64,000 bases of DNA, taken from the NCBI GenBank assembly GCA_026008535.1, contig BRKX01000013.1, positions 56,679,726 through 56,743,725 of the forward strand. The letters run 5' to 3'. A program made the position numbers and the translations under genes. Position 1 is the first letter of the stretch, and each line of letters opens with the position of its first letter. Below the pieces are notes generated by a model. The model worked only from the letters and a program-made list of their open reading frames with translations, had not been told where the DNA came from and ran no database searches. Below, in pieces: positions 34,692-45,586 of this stretch. This stretch comes from Perilla frutescens (lineage: Eukaryota; Streptophyta; Magnoliopsida; Lamiales; Lamiaceae).

Positions 34692-37000
34692 TTTTCCGCA
34701 ACTTCAACGAATTTGGGATCATGTGAACCTGGCCAGTGAGTCAAAATGAGCTGCTCGTGTTCCTTAATGATCTGAGACATTAACATCAATCAGATTATTA
34801 GTAAAGATAAAAAGTCAGTTGACATCTCGAATGTTGAAACTATGCAAATAATGAACATCATATGAGGAATTACCAAAAGAAGAGTCTGATGAACCAAAAG
34901 CACTAACTATTGTCCAAGAAATTAAATAAGTAGAAGTGTAGAATCTAAGACTAGTTCAGGAAAGTGAAAATAATGAGTCTGAGGGCAAGAGAGCTCGTGC
35001 AACAATTGAATCAAACTTGCTCATTACATGGAAATAACGATCGTTTCTATTGTTGGTGAACAGTCCATAGAAGAGCAAGGCTTTTAGGATTAGACAGATG
35101 TGTGAGTTGTGATTGCATAACACATACCCGTTGAAAATCAACTTTACTGCCAGAGAGAAGCCGGTGACTGTATCGTAATTCAGTGAAAGTCAGAAGGCGC
35201 CTAGGATAGGGCCACAAGCCATGAAGAGACCATTTTTCCATATCTGCTTCGTCCATATCCCCGACATTTGCATATTCTTCCGGTGTAGATAATGACCAAC
35301 GCATTGGCAATCTGAAGCGCCCAGGGCCAATAACCTCGTGAAATTGAGTGAGGAGTTGGTTTTTGTAGATATCACGACTCAAGTCGAACTCATTCTGCAC
35401 AAAGAACCATTTTGATTTATATATATATATGTTATTAAATTTCAATTCTCTTAAAAATCTGAATGTAAAACTTTCATCAGTATCTAAATACCTTTATAAT
35501 ATCTAAACTATTATGTTTAATTTTATGAGTTATACATGCCACATGTCATTAATAGTGTGCTGAATTTTAAATGAAATATTGAAGCTAAATTTTCAACTTT
35601 CATTTAGGAAAAAGATAATTACCTATTATTTTAAATTAATGGGTCGCAATTTAATATGCATATGTCAATCTCACTGATGATAATAACTAAATTTCAAAGA
35701 CATTGATTATTGAAAGTTCCTAAGTCCCTATATAATAATAACAAAACAAAAAATAAATTAAATTATAAATAGTTATTTGAAATCTTAATATTAATATAAC
35801 TATGTTTTACTTACCGGGTGAAATTGAGTGAGGAGTTGGTTTTTGTAGATATCATGACTCAAGTCGAACTCATTCTGCACAAAGAACCACTTTGGTATAT
35901 ATATATATATACGTTATTAAATTTCAATTCTCTTAAAAATCTGAATGTAAAACTTTCATCAGTATCTAAATACCTTTATAATATCTAAACTATTATGTTT
36001 AATTTTATGAGTTATACATACCACATGTCATTAATAGTGTGCTGAATTTTAAATGAAATATTGAAGCTAAATTTTCAACTTTCATTTAGGAAAAAGATAA
36101 TTACCTATTATTTTAAATTAATGGGTCACAATTTAATATTCATATGTCAATCTCACTGATGATAATAACTAAACTTCAAAGACATTGATTATTGAAAGTT
36201 CCTAAGTCCCTATATAATAATAACAAAACAAAAAATAAATTAAATTATAAATAGTTATTTGAAATCTTAATATTAATATAACTATGTTTTACTTACCGGA
36301 TGAAATTGAGTGAGGAGTTGGTTTTTGTAGATATCATGACTCAAGTCGAACTCATACTGCACAAAGAACCACTTTGGTTTATATATATATACGTTATTAA
36401 ATTTCAATTCTCTTAAAAATCTGAATGTAAAACTTTCATCAGTATCTAAATACCTTTATAATATCTAAACTATTATGTTTAATTTTATGAGTTATACATA
36501 CCACATGTCATTAATAGTGTGCTGAATTTTAAATGAAATATTGAAGCTAAATTTTCAACTTTCATTTAGGAAAAAAGATAATTACCTATTATTTTAAATT
36601 AATGGGTCGCAAACTTCAAAGACATTGATTATTGAAAATTCCTAAGTCCCTATATAATAATAACAAAATAAAAAATAAATTAAATTATAAATAGTTATTT
36701 GAAATCTTAATATTAATATAACTATATTTTACTTACCGGTAAAATGATGAATCTAGTAGGCCGTGTGCAAAACCCTAAAAATGGCATGCTTAGCTTAGAT
36801 GGAAAACCATATCTAGTGACAAAGTGAAATACATTTTCTAGGTTGTTTGGGACACCATGGCGTGTTATAAGCAACTCCATAGTTGCTAGATTTCATATGG
36901 CCATCTCATTTAGAGAAAAAACCAAATGCAGACAATCCACTAGTTCTTGTTCAGAGAGCTTTGGACTGTTGGTCCCATGCCATATCGAAAGTGTAAAGCA
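34692..37000 (-). pseudogene. Unrecognised minus-strand gene, broken, with duplicated intron/exon units
   Basis: I do not recognise the family. Exon-like pieces on the minus strand, in order: about 37000-36741, reading LSEQELVDCLHLVFSLNEMA, an in-frame TGA, then MELLITRHGVPNNLENVFHF and ending FIILP before donor GTAAGT; about 35396-35130 after acceptor TTGTGCAG, reading NEFDLSRDIYKNQLLTQFHE, GPGRFRLPMRWSLSTPEEYA and MEKWSLHGLWPYPRRLL up to donor GGTATGTG; and 34771-34692, reading IIKEHEQLILTHWPGSHDPK. Splice sites look good, so it derives from a real gene. The in-frame stop and the lack of start and end argue for a pseudogene or partial copy. SLHGLWP resembles an RNase T2 motif, but nothing else fits that family. 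Confidence 0.45.
35341..36740. repeat. Tandem triplication of intron plus partial exon (period about 480 bp)
   Basis: Three units start with AAATTGAGTGAGGAGTTGG at 35341, 35821 and 36303. Each holds the first roughly 56 bp of the NEFDLS exon with its acceptor, followed on the plus strand by the whole intron up to the donor CCG/GTAAGT. The third unit has a roughly 45-bp deletion near 36610. The paralogous region at 51841-52168 has only one unit, so the expansion is specific to this copy. Confidence 0.9.
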
Positions 37001-37544
37001 TAGCAACATAAACATTGTTCAATAAATAATAATCTATACTAAGGCCAAATAATACATAAGAACTATTCATAACGACAACATATATACTTATGTGTGTTTC
37101 CTTGATTGCATACGGAGAGAAGACAATGGTTGTGATTGGGCCAGCAAAACGCGGCCTAATAATTTACATCAAATTCTTCATTCATTGAGTGACAAAAATT
37201 TAAAAAGTAAATGAATAAAATTACACTCACTTCCTTGAAAAATCTATCAGCCATCTAAAAAAATTCTAGTGAACAACCGAGTACCAATCGATTAATAGAT
37301 GTGGAGGAAAATACACATTCTTTAGTAAATTATTCAATTAACCAATTTATTATTATGCAATATTAAATTTTAGGGTTCTGTTGTTGTCCCCCACACCAAA
37401 TTCAAGATAATTAATTTATAGGCAATACACGGACGACTTAATCGGTTAATATCAAGGTCAAAGTCAAGATGAAATTTTAAGTTGAAATTGTACATGTTAT
37501 CCTCCTCTCTATATGTTTTATCAAATGTATGTGATGTCACAACA

Positions 37545-37941
37545 TAGCATACTTTTATTGAGTTACAACAAACTACCGCATGACTTGAGAGACTGCTTTC
37601 TTTATTTGGGGACATTCAGCAAGGACAGCGAGATCCCCGCATGGAAGTTGACGCACTTGTGGATTGCAGAAGGATTCATAAAGCAGAATGAGGATCAGGG
37701 TAGCTTGGAGGAAGTGGCGGAGGACAATCTGAACGATCTTGTAGCCAGGAACCTAGCCATGGTGGAGAAAACCAAGGCCAACGGCGATGTGAAAACGTGT
37801 CGTGTTCATGACACGATTCAAGAATTCTGCAAGTATCAGGCGAGATTGGATAACATGAATTTGTTTCAAGAGGTCAAGAAGAATTGGGAAGGGGTGTTTC
37901 ATCCGGCAATATCTATTCATTCCGATGTACACCTACTATAG
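37545..37941 (+). pseudogene. NLR (NB-ARC) resistance gene fragment
   Basis: The plus frame reads LSYNKLPHDLRDCFLYLGTF, PAWKLTHLWIAEGFIKQ, SLEEVAEDNLNDLVARNL and VHDTIQEFCKYQAR. These are the winged-helix (ARC2) part of coiled-coil NLR immune receptors, including the LSY..LP..L..CF, LW.AEGFI and MHD-like VHD motifs. The P-loop and upstream NB-ARC are missing, since the frame begins in unrelated AT-rich DNA. It stops at 37939-37941 before the leucine-rich repeats. NLRs sense pathogen effectors, but this piece cannot do so alone. The reading frame is free of stops over about 130 codons, suggesting fairly recent truncation. Confidence 0.85.
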
Positions 37942-38067
37942 CTAATAATTATTGGGGATGATATTTGCTCTAAAAAATATCAAAAGGGAATTCGCTCCCC
38001 ACTGCAGATACTAAACTATTAAAGGCGTTTTTCAGTTTTTACAAAAATAAATAATTAGAAATTAAGA

Positions 38068-40265
38068 ATATCGAATACAAAAAAAAAATCAATATAAAAC
38101 CTCAATAATAACCACAAAAAAATCATTTTGTACATAAGTTATGCATCTTACATTCGAAGTTTTTTTTTTCTTTTTTCTGGGCCCAATTAAGTGTCTTTAC
38201 AACCGTTGCTGCTCTTATATATTTAATAAGTCTATATATTTCATGTACATCAAAGTCTTTTTTTAATGTGAATTAATACTTAATCATTTCTTCTTTGTTC
38301 TTTTTTTTCAAATATCAGTAAAACATGTAGGAGGATGTGGGCGATTGGTACTTTGATCGAAATTTAGGGAATCTAATAGATAATACAACTAATTTTCCAC
38401 AAAATTATTATATATGTAAGAGCAAATTTGTATTTCTTCAATATGTAATATCCATAAATTAAATGGTACGGTGGTTAATTAGTTATTCGGGAAAAAAAAT
38501 ATATCTCTATTTAGAATAGGTGGAGCGTACAATATTATATTAAAATAGGGGCATAACGTACCCCTAGATGATGTTTATCGCCTTATATTGAGGCCATGCA
38601 AAGACTTAATTTTTAGACCATTTAGATTCAGGATTTTGATCATATGAATATCAATTAACTTCAGCAACATCTTTGTGGTTTTGGGTGAATTTACATTCAA
38701 CCATTAACAACTTTTGTGGTTTTGGGCTAATTATCATCAAATTAAAGCATATCTTCATGCATTTGCCTCATTAAGTTTGCTATTTTTTATTATTATTATT
38801 TTTTGTGGCAATTTTCTTCGTTATACATTAGCCTCATTAATTAAGTTTGCTATTTATTTTTAAGAAGCGCATCGTATTATTCATTAAGTTTGCTTGTATC
38901 ATATTTCACTCATTACTATTTGCATAAATAAAAATTCAATTAATTTCTCAACATGGTTTCCAAATCAAATACCATGATTCAGATTATAACTTTAATTTCC
39001 TCGTTTTTGTCGGTGGAGTAATAAAAATTTCTCCTAAATCCTATAATTACATCTTCAGATAAAATAATATTAAAGTACTATGCAATATCATTACAAGCAA
39101 TAAACATACAATTTTAATTTCTTACACTATTTTGTATTGAGATGTGATCGGTCTTAAAAGTGCAAATAGTACAATAAATACACAACTTCAATTTCTTATT
39201 GTATTTTGGATTGAGTTTTTAGTTTGGTACAATACATTTGCGCCAACTAATTGCATGCAGGAAATTGAGTGAATTCACTATCTCAAATAGTCTACAAAAA
39301 CATATTTTGAACTGCTCGATCGTCTTCATACAATTTACATGAGTCCATTTTTTTTTATATATATCATGCTAGCTACCCACATTATTTGTATCTTTATGTT
39401 AAAATATCTTACAAGAGAATACTTTAACAATAACAACAATGTCTTCATTTTCCACTATTCTCATTTTTCTTATACCATCAATTATACTCATATTTTCAAC
39501 CGCCAGTGTTGTTACCCCTTCATCTATCTAATCATACAACATATCACCGAGGATTTTTTTTTCATGTTGCAGTGTCTACTTTGTGGGTTCTAAAATAAAA
39601 TAAAATAAGTTCAAATTATTGCAAGATTTTCCACACAAATTTATGAATAATCCTAAAAGGCATGTAAAACAAGATGTATATTCAGTAGATAATGTATGCA
39701 TCTGCAAAACGGTTGAATGGATGCTTATTCACCGAACAATACGTCCTCGTGTATACTGTCTGAATGGTGATTGAGGTATCAGCGCAGTTGAATAAAAATG
39801 ATATGGATGTGCATTGAAAGCTTGATAAAACATCTGTGACACCAATGTTCTCCCTATGAATTCTTAGCTATATAATAGCTTACACCACCTGACTCACCAA
39901 ATCCTACTAGAATTAAAGCATGACATTCGAAAACCTCTATGACACCAATGTTCTCCCCAGAAATTCTTAGGTATATAATAGCTTACACCACCTGACTCAC
40001 CAAATTCTACTAGGGTTAAAGCATGACATTCGAAAGGTAGTTTAGCATTTCTTAACTTCGTTGCGCGCCATTGATCTCATTCATTATTTGTCGGTCCACA
40101 ATAAACTCTTCTTTATAAAATTAAGAAATCAATAATAAATTAAAAATATATATTATTAATTATACGAAAAATAAAATGGAACACTCTCGCTATTCCAATA
40201 CGTAAAACTTGGTGGACAGAGTATGGAAACAACTACAGTATGACTACGTAAATAATGTGGAATAC
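38068..40265. repeat. Segmental duplication, copy 2 (internally deleted)
   Basis: Collinear with parts of copy 1 (about 30468-34675), but it lacks about 31500-32330 and about 32870-34010. The latter deletion removes the B3-like fragments. It ends at a TA where a pogo-like element begins; copy 1 and copy 3 continue AATAAATTAACT at that point. Confidence 0.85.
39439..39590 (+). pseudogene. PMEI-like N-terminal fragment (copy in segment 2)
   Basis: The leader and ATG are as in the other copies. The signal peptide starts MSSFSTILIFLIPSIILIFS and is followed within about 30 codons by a stop, because one T is lost in ATCTATCTTAATC. The remainder ends at the deletion junction at about 39590. Confidence 0.7.
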
Positions 40266-40576
40266 AGTAAAACCTCTATAAATTAATAGGGTTGAGACCT
40301 TGAGATTTTATGCAAATTTAGTATTTCATATAGTGATATTAATTAATCCATAAATTAATATTTATTAATTTAAATAGTGTTTTCATGATTCTATGAAATT
40401 GAAATATTAGATTACATCAAAAGTCACTGTATCTTACTAATTTATTTACCATATTTATTAAATTAATATTAAAAGAAATTTCTTTCAAATGTTATTAATG
40501 AAAATTAATAATAATGTTTATTATTTTTTAATAATTTAATATTATTCATTGCATTTGTATAAAAAAAGCATTCATT
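40266..40576 (+). mobile_element. Pogo-like (Emigrant/Lemi-type) element, 5' part
   Basis: Begins CAGTAAAACCTCTATAAATT directly after TA, the known TIR of plant pogo-like Emigrant/Lemi elements, in an AT-rich internal context. The same sequence recurs at 52312-52620. It ends abruptly at CATTCATTGTGT, where the gypsy polyprotein begins. No right-hand TIR is visible. Confidence 0.7.
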
Positions 40577-41022
40577 GTGTACTGCACCTCTTGAACTGAA
40601 CCGATATCGATTAGCTTCTGAACTTCTTCCTCTATCACTTGATTTCGTTCTGCTGCAAATTTTCTTCTTTTTTGTTTGACTGGTGGGTGATCAGGATCGA
40701 CCTGTAACTTGTGAGTTATGATAGAAGGATCAATACCTGTCATGTCGGTGTGTGACCATGCGAAGCAATCGTGGTGTTCTGACAAAAACGCGATTAACTC
40801 TGCTCGCATTTCAGAAGTCAGTCTCGACCCAATTTGAACGATGTGATCTGGGTAGTCGGGGTGAATCTGTATTTCATCAAGATCTTCCATCTTGGGTTCG
40901 ATGTAGGAGGTCGACCCTGAACTTTCTCCTTGCTCATATTTTGAATTTGAGCTTTCTCCGCATTCATATTTTGAGTTTGACATCGATGCCTTATCAATTT
41001 GGTTTACTTCTTGTACCTGCAT
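40577..41022 (-). pseudogene. Gypsy reverse transcriptase N-terminus
   Basis: Reads AFLSEHHDCFAWSHTDMTGI, DPSIITHKLQVDPDHPPVKQ and KRRKFAAERNQVIEEEVQKL. This is the conserved lead-in to plant gypsy reverse transcriptase (FAWS..DM.GIDP, PV.QK.R). It breaks off at VQEVQY, before the catalytic YXDD region, where pogo-like DNA starts. Confidence 0.85.
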
Positions 41023-41094
41023 GTGGTTAGTCTTGAAAGCCGACCTGTAGCAGTCTCTTGATGCAATTTGCTCTCCACAGATCTGCTTAATTCC

Positions 41095-42069
41095 TCATGG
41101 GGTTGGAAAGCGTATGACTTGGTGGTAGGTCGAGGGTACATCTTTTAGTTCGTGAATCCAAGGTCTCCCCAGGATGACGTTGTATGCTGAGGGTGCATCG
41201 ATAATTTGAAACTTGGTGTGTAGGTTAACCCCTTCCGTGTACACATGTAGTGTAATTTCACCTATGGTGGCTTTGTGCTCACCGCTGAATCCAATCAAGG
41301 TCATCGATTTTTTGACGATATTAGCCTCGGGGACCTGCATTCCTTTCAAAGTAGATAAAAAAATGACATTAGTCGAACTCCCACCATCAATGAGAGTCCT
41401 CCTGATCATACAGTTAGAAATAAGGACTGAAATAACGAGTGCATCGTGGTGCGGGTGTGAGAGTTCAGAAGCTTCGCTGTTGGTGAAACTCAAAGTTATG
41501 AGTTCCATTTTGATATCGGGCTTTGGTATCATGGGCGTGTATTTGAGAGATCTGCAGTGTCGTTTTGCTGATGCCTGGGACACTCCACTAATCTCGGATC
41601 CTCCAGTTATACAATTAACCACATGCTCAATTGGTGGGGGCTTTGGTGGATCCCTCAGATTCTCATCATTTTTGCTGAAGGTCTGCTTCCCCTTATCAGT
41701 CAGCAAATCTTTCAAATGGCCTCGCTTGAGTAGGTCGATGACTTCACGACGCAATGCGATAGAATCATCTGTTCTATGGCCGTGATCTTTATGGAATTCG
41801 CAGTACTTTGTTCTGTCACGTTCATGATCTGGACTCCTCATCTTGGACGGCCACTTCACTGTACTACCGAGTTCCTTCAAGGCATTGACGGCTTCTGAGG
41901 GTGTGATGCGCAGGTTGTATTCCGGCAAGCATCGATCATATGGATCTGAAATATCCTCTCGACCTCGAGGTTTGTAGCGATCATTGCGGGGGTAAGGGTC
42001 GGTTCTTCTTCTATCATTTCTGCGGGAGTCTCTTCCTTCATCTCGACCTCTTAGCTTGGGTCGATAATA
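41095..42069 (-). pseudogene. Gypsy Gag C-terminus and aspartic protease region
   Basis: Follows Gag in frame after a TAG. It contains a basic Arg-rich stretch, then KYCEFHKDHGHRTDD, the Cys/His motif that replaces a normal zinc knuckle in this lineage. The protease core is RRTLIDGGSSTNVIF (catalytic Asp in DGGSS) and ends with YNVILGRPWIHE. The frame stops at TGA (41095-41097), directly after RFPTP. Related elements continue with Trp at this point, so TGG to TGA is likely. Confidence 0.85.
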
Positions 42070-43233
42070 CTAGTCTTCGTCTTCCTCCCACTTAATTTGT
42101 GCCCATGCCTTTGCTAAAATATCATCCATTGTCTCACACGGGTACTTTGTGAGTTCTTTGTAGAGGTCTGAATCCCTCTTTAGCCCCTTTCTGAAGGCTG
42201 ATATGGCGGTGTCAGCGTTGCAGCCTGGTATCTCTACCTTCTCTCTATTGAACCTTGCAACATAATTCCTTAGCGTTTCATTTGGATACTGGATAATGGC
42301 GTAGAGGTCATCGGAATGTTTCTCAATTTTTCGGCTGCTGGCGAACTGTTCTACAAAAAGATCTGTGAGTTGTGCAAATGATCCGATCGAAGCATTAGGA
42401 AGGTTTGTGAACCACTGTAGTGCGGCTCCTGATAGGCTTGACCCAAAACCTTTGCACATGCAGGCTTCTCTGAGGTACTTTGGTATTGCTGCGATGAACA
42501 TCTTCTGTTTATACTGTGCGATATGGTCATCCGAATCTGAAGTTCCGTTAAATAACATCATAGATGGTAAGGTGAATTTCGACGGCATCTCTGTTAACCC
42601 TATTTCATCCACGAACGGTGAGTCAGCGAAGCTATTTAGTGCAGCCTTGTGGATTGGGAGAGGTACACCTGGAATTCGCGTTATCATTGCCTCGATACCA
42701 GCCAGTCGTTGCTCCAATTCACTTGGGTGATCGATCATTCTCTGATCGAATCCCTGGTTGAACCTGCGCTGCTGTTCAACCCTTTCTTGCTCGAGGGTCT
42801 GGTGTTGGATCCTTTCCTGCCCAGAAGCATGATATTCAAACCCTGGAGGTGGCCTTAGCGGGCTCTCCTCCATTTGTTGTCTGGTGTCTACCTTCTGTGC
42901 TGATGCACTAGTACCTGCAATAAATGGTTTAGTAAAAGTAACAGAACGACGACGCTCAGAGTATACCGAATTTGGCTCGCTGAACAGATTGGTGGGTTTG
43001 ATATAGTTCAGATGGCGTGTGTTGCCATTGATGGTCAGATCTTCAAGTTTACTACGGAGTGAAGCGTTCTCTGATCTCAGAAGCGCTAACTCCCCCGTGG
43101 TGTTTTCCATTTGATGCTCTATATTCCTCAGAACATCAGCCAGTGACAGATCAACATCGGGCGAAGGCATAGCGGTTCTACCATCTTGCTGGGGTCCTTT
43201 TCCATCTCTGCGACTCTCATTAGGCGTTGTCAT
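42070..43233 (-). CDS. Gypsy Gag polyprotein
   Basis: A 387-codon open frame. Residues about 30-70 form a short coiled coil (NIEHQMENTTGELALLRSEN). The capsid-like retrotransposon gag domain occupies about 215-360, with ALQWFTNLPNASIGSFAQLT, FVEQFASSRKIEKHSDDLYA and LRNYVARFNREKVEIPG. It would package element RNA in cytoplasmic particles. The ATG lies about 40 bp downstream of the LTR/PBS region, as expected. The frame ends in the TAG at 42070-42072, with an open continuation into the protease region. Confidence 0.85.
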   Translation of the reverse strand: MTTPNESRRDGKGPQQDGRTAMPSPDVDLSLADVLRNIEHQMENTTGELALLRSENASLRSKLEDLTINGNTRHLNYIKPTNLFSEPNSVYSERRRSVTFTKPFIAGTSASAQKVDTRQQMEESPLRPPPGFEYHASGQERIQHQTLEQERVEQQRRFNQGFDQRMIDHPSELEQRLAGIEAMITRIPGVPLPIHKAALNSFADSPFVDEIGLTEMPSKFTLPSMMLFNGTSDSDDHIAQYKQKMFIAAIPKYLREACMCKGFGSSLSGAALQWFTNLPNASIGSFAQLTDLFVEQFASSRKIEKHSDDLYAIIQYPNETLRNYVARFNREKVEIPGCNADTAISAFRKGLKRDSDLYKELTKYPCETMDDILAKAWAQIKWEEDED

Positions 43234-43276
43234 TTTGTTTCACGAATAGATCGCTGCCCCACGGTGGCCACCAAAT

Positions 43277-43888
43277 TGTAGATCCGGAAATCTGCAATTA
43301 ATTGATTCAGTTTGGAGTAGCGGCCAATCTGTGAAATAAAAATAGAAAATACCGTTAGAGCCAAAGACCGTCGGAGGGGTGACGATCATTGGGCCTCCGA
43401 CGCTCAAGTCAGGAAAAAAAGAAGAGTAGAAAGACATAAAATACGGAATAATTAAATAATTAAAGTGCTTAATGACGATAATCTTTATCCAGAACGTGAT
43501 TAGAAATCAAGGGAAACGTCGTTCGATCCTGGATGAATGTAGGAAAGAAGGTCGGATGTTGAATCGCCGGAGTGGAATTAACTTAGAAAATCGTGAGCTC
43601 AGTATTCTTAGGGTGTGATGTGAATCTTATGGGTATTTCAGCGTGGTCGTCAAATGAGGAGGGGGGCCTCCTTTTAAAGGTGGAGGTAGCAGTTAGGGTT
43701 CGCGAGGATCGCGGAGGAGGTTGAAAGACGTGTCGACTCCTCTGAACCCGTCAATCTTACCGGATAAGGCGGAACTGATCGTTAATTCAAATTTTAAATT
43801 GAATGCTTATCTATGGGAATACCGATTGTACGCTATCATTTAACCCTTTTGGGCCAGCATATCGGATTGACGAAAAATGACCACTACA
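43277..43888 (-). repeat. 5' LTR of the gypsy element
   Basis: 612 bp, TGTAGATCCGG...GACCACTACA on the plus strand, with complementary TGTAG/CTACA tips. A minus-strand TATA-like TTTAAAAGGAGG lies near 43675. It abuts the PBS-like region upstream of Gag. No target duplication can be tested because the other end is missing. Confidence 0.75.
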
Positions 43889-44241
43889 ATAATTAAATCA
43901 GCAAATTTTGTAAATGATGGAAATATGGTGAAATTGAAATCGACACGAGTGTCGGAATATACATGTAGAAGAGTTATTAAAAACGTCATTTTAAGAGACT
44001 TATATTAAAGATCAAATGACATCATTTTTAATAAACAAATGTAAGTTCCAATATCACTGAATTTGGAATCAATTTTAAATTTGCAAATTGGGTCAAGTTT
44101 TTGTTTTTGGTATAACAATTCAAAATGTATGTTAAATAAAAAAATCCTGTAAAATTCATAATTTTATAAGCACATGATCCAATGAATAATTTTAAATATG
44201 ATATTTTCATAAAATAAATAAATTAATTCAATGAGTTTCAT

Positions 44242-44267
44242 CCGTGTATCACACGGGCGATATGCTA
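44242..44267 (+). mobile_element. Helitron-like 3' hairpin, terminal base altered
   Basis: Stem CCGTGT / ACACGG with an ATC loop, then GCGATATG and CTAC. Layout and spacing match the two Helitron ends near 10.1-10.4 kb, but the final CTRR motif is CTAC, so it is either mutated or a coincidence. The AT-rich 43900-44240 would be its interior. Confidence 0.4.
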
Positions 44268-44745
44268 CTTTGTAACTTATAAGAAAAACGATACACAATT
44301 ATGTGAATTTGTGAACCAATTGATTTTTGAATATTGAATCGAATATTAAGACTTTATCAACTTTATTTTATTTTTAGAGTTACATAAGTCATTATAAGTT
44401 ATAAGCATAATGTATCTATCTTACAATATATGAAGGTAAAATCGTGTGAAGGGCAAAATTGTATAGAAAAGCATCAGTAAAATAATGATTTTAAATAGAA
44501 TTTTTGTCAAAAACATTTAAAAGCTTCTCTGTGTTATAAGGGTTGATTAGCTTTCTCTATACTCATCTGTCCCTATTTTCTAACAATAAATAAATAAATA
44601 AATAATTATTAACAACGGCAACAGAGCCCAAAAGGAAACAAAGGTCCAGACCCGAAATTATAAATATCCAAAACATATACAGGAAGAAGGCTAGGGTTTT
44701 AGATAGAGAGAGAAAGAGAGAGAGAAGAATCGGTTTAGCGCAGCG

Positions 44746-45555
44746 ATGTTGGGAGAGCAATGGCCATCATCGATGTGGAGAGCTGACATTCGGGAATGCC
44801 CTCAGTATGGGTTGATTTCTGGGTTCGTTGATCCATGGTTGTTCGAACAAGGCGATGCTTCCACATACCCCTTTCCCGATTTTTCTATCGACAAGTTTAT
44901 GATGTTCCTCAAACAAGTTCGAGAGACCCGGGTACGTTATTAATCATCTTTATTTACATCGATTCTTAATTTGCATATCAATATCTCTCCAATTACTTTC
45001 GTGATTTTTCAATTCGTTGCGGTTATTTTTCATTAATTTCTCGGAAAATTTAGCAGTATTTTTGGTCCCGAATTGATCTGCTCAGTTTAGGGTTTGCAAT
45101 TTGCTGATTTCTCTGATTATTTAGCAATAATTTTGGCCCCTTTTCCATAATTTAATTAAGTCCGTGATTTGTTATTGATCTGCTTAATCTGGGATTCTTT
45201 TTTCATAATTAACCTAGTTTTGCTGATTGGTTGACATAATTAACGGAATTTGTGTTCTAAATTGTTTGCTCCTTTGCAATGTTGGTCATTACTTATTATT
45301 GAACTTATCTGTATATATTCATATTTGCATTTGTTAAAGAATTTTGTAGGTTTGATGATAATATAATGTTCCTTTTGTAGGGGTATGATATCTCATTCCA
45401 AGCTCCATGCTCTATTTTGACCCCTATGTATTTGGACATCATGATGAAGGATAAGGGCTATCGGAAATTTGTGAATGCCAAATGCAAATTTGTTGTTGAG
45501 AAAATCAATCTTGAAGCTCAGGTTCTCTCTTTCTTGCATATATAATTAATTTTTG

Positions 45556-45586
<31 letters not shown>

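Larger units (their letters stand above)
29303..35661. repeat. Segmental duplication, copy 1
   Basis: Apart from the 890-bp insertion, it is collinear with 46833-52168 at high identity. Parts are also collinear with 38068-40265. Contents in order: PMEI-like fragment (+), B3-like remnants (+), a tandem repeat carrying GACACCAATGTTCTCC, and exons of an unrecognised minus-strand gene. A (TTA)n array at about 31228-31270 is expanded only in this copy. Tandem AT-rich units of about 115-150 bp lie at 31900-32440. Confidence 0.9.
40577..43888 (-). mobile_element. Ty3/gypsy retrotransposon, truncated in reverse transcriptase
   Basis: Minus-strand order: 5' LTR 43888-43277, PBS-like TGGTGGCCACCGTGGGGC, Gag 43233-42070, protease region about 42069-41095, and the start of reverse transcriptase 41022-40577. 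The element is truncated inside RT at GSVQEVQY. Gag, protease and RT lie in the same reading frame. Only two stop codons interrupt it: a TAG at 42070-42072 and a TGA at 41095-41097. No 3' LTR, integrase or RNase H is present, so it cannot move by itself. The PBS-like region and protease style suit the non-chromoviral Tat-type branch (inference). Confidence 0.85.

Noticed and set aside
35130..35396. RNase T2 gene
   Set aside because: WSLHGLWP resembles the T2 catalytic motif, but the second catalytic motif, the cysteines and the signal peptide are lacking, and the surrounding sequence does not fit the family.
41213..42858. Plus-strand open frames opposite the gypsy Gag and protease
   Set aside because: Shadow frames of the minus-strand polyprotein, without any domain of their own.
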